A stretch of DNA of 64,000 bases from Emticicia sp040253585 (GTDB lineage: Bacteria; Bacteroidota; Bacteroidia; Cytophagales; Spirosomataceae), in contig NZ_JBELAU010000003.1 of assembly GCF_040253585.1 (NCBI RefSeq), forward strand, positions 372,001 to 436,000, written 5' to 3'. Positions 60,814 through 64,000 of this stretch are shown in pieces. Each line of letters starts with the position of its first letter. Within the stretch, counting starts at the first letter, position 1. Both the position numbers and the translations under genes were made by a program. Under the pieces are notes generated by a model, which saw only the letters and a list, made by a program, of their open reading frames with translations, ran no database searches and was not told where the DNA came from.

Positions 60814-62370
60814 ATGCAAGGTTTACAATTTGATATTCATGAAAATCTCACTCCAACAGTTGCACCACCAACGCCAAAAAAGGCCGTGCCAGCTGTGAAG
60901 AAAAAAGCCGTTTCACAATATGAAAGCGAAGGTTTCGACGATACTACTCGAACGCTGGCACACATGACCACAACGGCCACAATTAAGCCACATTCGATAA
61001 CGGTATCAACAAAGTTTCAGGCGGTCAAAAGAAACGAGGTATCAAATAAGAATTTATTGCAAGAATCTGATAGAAACGGTGTGTATAACGGCTATTTAAG
61101 CCCAAATACGAAACGAGAAATCAAGAAACGATTAGATAATTGGCTCACGGCCATTTCTGAAAACGTAGATTTTAAGAATGCACCAAAATCAATGAACCGA
61201 AATCAGGTATATCCAACTTTCGTCACTCTTACGCTCCCATCAAAACAGGTACATAAAGATACTACTATTAAAGACAGGTGTTTTTTACCTTTCGTAGAAT
61301 GGTTGTGTAATCAGTCTCAGGAACTCGACCGCAAAGGTAATTTAAAAGGTTGTGGCGTAAATGGGTACTTTTGGCGTGCTGAATCGACCAAAGGAGGCAA
61401 CATTCACTTTCATTTGATAATTGACCGCTTTGTGAACTGGGATCGTCTCAGGAAGAAATGGAATCAATTTATTGAGCGTTTAGGCTACGTAACCCGTTAC
61501 AAAAACCGTATGCAAGCGATATACGCTGATGGCTTCGTTTTGAACACCAAACAACAGTCTTTTGAGGTAAAACGTCTCAAAAAAATAGCAGATGCGTTTA
61601 ATGAAACTGGTAAACTGCCGAAACGTTGCCATAAACGATTGATGAAAGAACTTGAAGAATGTCAGCGACTTAACCGAAAAATAACTCAAGCAACGCTTTT
61701 GCAGGTTTCCGAAGGTATCCAATCGGATGCCTATTTTGCAGGAAAATTTGATGATTGGAAAAATCCTAACAGTACCGATATTAAAAAAGTTGATAATATC
61801 GGCTCTTTGGCTTCTTATGTATGCAAATACGTTGCTAAGGATGCTGAAACCGCACCATTATTAGCAAATCAAAAAGTAGAAACCATTGATGGTAAAAAGT
61901 GGCTTATCACTACAACGCTCGAAGATGGTTGGGTAATTGAATCTGAAAAAATAGAATTTAAACCTGTTTTTCTCATCCGCAAAGTTGGCGGCCGCCTATG
62001 GGGTTGCTCAGATAATCTCCGACAAAAAGAAGTTGAATATCCAAAATATGAAATCTTACAGGAGGAGCGAGTTATGGATAACGACCCAAAAGCGGTGCAA
62101 AAATTCTACACTCGAACGCTTGAAAAAGATGAAACCGTAATTGAATGTATTGAAACCGTTAAGGCTATGCGAAAACAAAATCTTACAATTACGGTCAAAG
62201 GTGAGAAAAAGACTGTTAAAAAAATTGAAGAAAATCGAATCAATGATTTTTGCATAACTTATTCAAGCCGCTTGAAAATGAAAGATGTTGTTACCGCCCC
62301 TATCAAGGACAAATACAACATACACTATCGAAATTTGTTCAATCACCTATACTATGGCTCAACCACTTGA
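60814..62370 (+). CDS. HUH-family rolling-circle replication initiator (two-tyrosine type)
   Basis: The 518-residue protein has the three motifs of HUH endonucleases: motif I FVTLTL (136-141), motif II GGNIHFHLIID with His198 and His200 for the metal, and motif III SYVCKYVAK with tyrosines 335 and 339. Paired tyrosines four apart (YxxKYxxK) are the arrangement of phiX174 gene A and related initiators, which nick the origin and join the strand through tyrosine transfer. It therefore starts rolling-circle replication of a plasmid or single-strand DNA phage. The Pro/Lys-rich N-terminal 60 residues look disordered. Its 3' end overlaps the next gene by 17 bp. Confidence 0.85.
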   Translation: MQGLQFDIHENLTPTVAPPTPKKAVPAVKKKAVSQYESEGFDDTTRTLAHMTTTATIKPHSITVSTKFQAVKRNEVSNKNLLQESDRNGVYNGYLSPNTKREIKKRLDNWLTAISENVDFKNAPKSMNRNQVYPTFVTLTLPSKQVHKDTTIKDRCFLPFVEWLCNQSQELDRKGNLKGCGVNGYFWRAESTKGGNIHFHLIIDRFVNWDRLRKKWNQFIERLGYVTRYKNRMQAIYADGFVLNTKQQSFEVKRLKKIADAFNETGKLPKRCHKRLMKELEECQRLNRKITQATLLQVSEGIQSDAYFAGKFDDWKNPNSTDIKKVDNIGSLASYVCKYVAKDAETAPLLANQKVETIDGKKWLITTTLEDGWVIESEKIEFKPVFLIRKVGGRLWGCSDNLRQKEVEYPKYEILQEERVMDNDPKAVQKFYTRTLEKDETVIECIETVKAMRKQNLTITVKGEKKTVKKIEENRINDFCITYSSRLKMKDVVTAPIKDKYNIHYRNLFNHLYYGSTT

Positions 62371-62593
62371 ACCGCTCAAACGGTTCGGTGAATGGCTTGT
62401 TTTTGAAAATGGAAACATGGTACACAATACAGAAGGTTACGAAATTGACCATGACCGATTGAATGAATCGGATTGGTGGACTTTTTTCTTCACCGAACCG
62501 AAATTTAACTGGAATGAATTTATACCTGCTTATTTTTTCGCCTGTAAACAGGCAAATGTACAAACATTAAATCTTAATCTTAATTTGATATGA
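62354..62593 (+). CDS. small hypothetical protein
   Basis: This 79-residue protein starts at the ATG at 62354 inside the end of the initiator gene (MAQPLEPLKRFGEWLVFENG). Upstream in-frame codons belong to the other frame and are not needed. It is rich in aromatic and acidic residues (DRLNESDWWTFFFTEPKFNW, EFIPAYFFAC). No family is recognised. It overlaps the methyltransferase start by 4 bp. Confidence 0.5.
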   Translation: MAQPLEPLKRFGEWLVFENGNMVHNTEGYEIDHDRLNESDWWTFFFTEPKFNWNEFIPAYFFACKQANVQTLNLNLNLI

Positions 62594-63390
62594 TAGTACC
62601 TAATCTTATACTTTCACTTTTTCAAGGTATCGGAATGCTCGACGAAGGTTTTGTGAAAAATGGATTTTGTGTAGTTACTGGACCTGAACGTATCCTGAAC
62701 GGTGACATTCGTAATTTTTCAGGTGTACCAAACGTTTTTGCTGGTGTAATTGGTGGCTCACCGTGTCAGAGCTTTAGCGGTTTAAATCGTAATCCTGACG
62801 GATATAGTGAAGAAATGAAAAACGAGTTTGAAATAATAGTTGAAGAATGTCAGCCACTATGGTTTTTGCTCGAAAATGTGGTGCGTGTACCTGACTGCAA
62901 AATAAACGGATACTATGTGCAACGTTTTAACATATCACCCCGTGACCTCGGATTTAAACAAAGCCGACCCCGTACATTTCAATATGGTTCTAAAGTTGGA
63001 TATATACTCGAACTTCCTGAGCCTGTACATAATGATTCTGAGTTCGTGGGTTGCCTTACTGCTTCCGATGGAACTAAAACCAATAGAAGGACTTTTTTAG
63101 AATTTTGTAAGTTGCAAGGATTAGACCATGAACCAGAACTTGAAAATTTTACTAAAACGGCTAAATACCGTGCCGTGGGCAATGGTGTACACATTGGGGT
63201 TTCAAATGTGATTGCTCGATTAATAGCGAACGTCACCACGTCACAAAATCCTACCACCATATTCAATACTAAAATATGTGCCTGTGGCTGTGGGCGTATC
63301 CCATCAGGTAATAATAAATCTTACTCGGATGCTTGCCGCCAGCGATTAAGTAAAAAACGTAAGTCGTCGCTTTTGTCTGAGTTAGTCTGA
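62590..63390 (+). CDS. small C5-cytosine DNA methyltransferase
   Basis: The 266-residue protein carries the ordered motifs of Dcm-type enzymes: ILSLFQGIGMLDEGF (motif I), GGSPCQSFSGL with the catalytic Cys (motif IV), LLENVVRV (motif VI), QSRPRTFQYG (motif VIII) and AVGNGVHIGVSNVIARL (motif X). The target-recognition region is short, so it is a compact phage-type enzyme. The C terminus adds CACGCGRIPSGNNKSYSDAC, a possible zinc knuckle, and a basic tail. No restriction enzyme is beside it; it may protect the element from host restriction. Confidence 0.88.
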   Translation: MIVPNLILSLFQGIGMLDEGFVKNGFCVVTGPERILNGDIRNFSGVPNVFAGVIGGSPCQSFSGLNRNPDGYSEEMKNEFEIIVEECQPLWFLLENVVRVPDCKINGYYVQRFNISPRDLGFKQSRPRTFQYGSKVGYILELPEPVHNDSEFVGCLTASDGTKTNRRTFLEFCKLQGLDHEPELENFTKTAKYRAVGNGVHIGVSNVIARLIANVTTSQNPTTIFNTKICACGCGRIPSGNNKSYSDACRQRLSKKRKSSLLSELV

Positions 63391-63476
63391 TTTACGATGT
63401 GACCACGCAGCGGTGAAAGTTCTCAGTAAAAATACAATATATCTATTCAGGTAATATAAAAACCCATTTAATCACA

Positions 63477-64000
63477 ATGAATAAACCATTTGAAACATAT
63501 TTTGGCGGCAAAGGTTCTGACGGAACTTTTCAAACTATAATAAATCATATCCGTCCACATAAGCACTATTTTGAGTTATTTGCTGGTAATGCTACAATTG
63601 CACGCCACAAAAAGAAAACCGATTATAATAATATTTTGGTAGAAATAGATAAAGACGTTTGCCAAAGATTATCAGAAACAATGCCTGATTTTGAAGTAAT
63701 CAATGCAAACGCTCTTAGTTTTCTTGAAAATGAATTAATCAACTATTCAATTCAACGGGGACAAAATATGTGTATTTATTGTGACCCTCCTTATCCTATT
63801 TCTTCTCGTTTGTCAAATCATCGTTATAAACATGAGTTATCAGATGATGAACACGATAAATTATTATCTCTACTCAAGCAATGTAAATGTGATGTTTTAA
63901 TAAGTACTTACCCGAATGATTTATATAAAGAACGTTTGAAAGATTGGCATTTAATTGAATTTCAATCAAAAACACGTAAAGGTTCGGCCACTGAATGGCT
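63477..64000 (+). CDS. adenine-specific DNA methyltransferase (Dam-like), cut by the window edge
   Basis: The frame runs from the ATG at 63477 to the last base, giving 174 residues of an incomplete protein. It starts NKPFETYFGGKGSDGTFQTI, has motif I FELFAGNATIARHK (SAM binding), IEIDKDVCQRL-like acidic residues, and motif IV CIYCDPPYPISSRL, the DPPY of N6-adenine methyltransferases of the Dam/D12 class. A KTRKGSATEW segment is near the cut. The gene continues beyond the window, so its size and end are unknown. It would act with the cytosine methyltransferase in modifying the element's DNA. Confidence 0.85.
   Translation, partial: MNKPFETYFGGKGSDGTFQTIINHIRPHKHYFELFAGNATIARHKKKTDYNNILVEIDKDVCQRLSETMPDFEVINANALSFLENELINYSIQRGQNMCIYCDPPYPISSRLSNHRYKHELSDDEHDKLLSLLKQCKCDVLISTYPNDLYKERLKDWHLIEFQSKTRKGSATEW

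Overview
This window looks like chromosome from an AT-rich member of the Bacteroidota, most likely the Cytophagales. The evidence is indirect but consistent: a YtxJ-type bacilliredoxin, a bacterial geranylgeranylglyceryl-phosphate synthase family protein, a CrtY-type lycopene cyclase, Wzi/Wza/Wzc-type export genes, DUF1207 and DUF2279 envelope proteins, many small outer-membrane barrels and lipoproteins, and very few Shine-Dalgarno sequences. No rRNA, confident tRNA or CRISPR array was found.

Region 1 (0.1-19.5 kb) is housekeeping and accessory metabolism: a YhhN-like membrane protein, an alpha-oxoamine synthase, YtxJ, OsmC, lipoyl synthase, lycopene cyclase and an Lrp/AsnC regulator. A compact gene set at 7.1-13.3 kb encodes a serine-hydrolase/D-aminoacylase fusion, a DUF1611 (DgcN-like) protein, an enolase-superfamily epimerase and an amino-acid permease. 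I read it as salvage of D-amino acids or wall peptides. A solitary nuoD, a phosphodiester glycosidase, a 3-methyladenine DNA glycosylase, a radical SAM protein, the GGGP-synthase homologue and a barrel protein follow. Several families of short dispersed repeats sit between these genes, and one intrudes into coding ends.

Region 2 (19.8-54.4 kb) is a large surface-polysaccharide locus. The export and control genes come first (nucleotide-sugar dehydrogenase, Wzi-like protein, Wza-like exporter, Wzc-like tyrosine kinase). A visibly more AT-rich core (29.4-41.2 kb) holds a lipoprotein FAD oxidoreductase, flippase, pyruvyltransferase, Wzy-like polymerase, five or so glycosyltransferases and an acyltransferase. 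Precursor genes follow: rfbC-B-A-D for dTDP-rhamnose and fcl-gmd for GDP-fucose. The initiating sugar-phosphate transferase and a PHP-type tyrosine phosphatase, the expected antagonist of the kinase, close the locus. A decayed fragment of the DUF2279 gene lies on the far side of fcl-gmd, so that pair sits between a gene and its own broken copy.

Region 3 (54.4-56.8 kb) is a graveyard: about 1.2 kb without recognisable genes, a frameshifted peptidase-S74 (tail-fibre chaperone) pseudogene and a frameshifted ISL3/ISAon1-like transposase remnant.

Region 4 (56.8-64 kb, running off the end) is a mobile replicon or cryptic phage-like element. It has a leftward repressor and a leftward 53-residue single-span membrane protein, then a tightly packed rightward operon of small genes. 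The operon leads to a two-tyrosine HUH rolling-circle initiator, a small C5-cytosine methyltransferase and an adenine methyltransferase cut by the window edge. The first rightward gene is a short paralogue of the initiator whose HUH histidines are replaced by Tyr and Ser. This is the most unusual part of the window.
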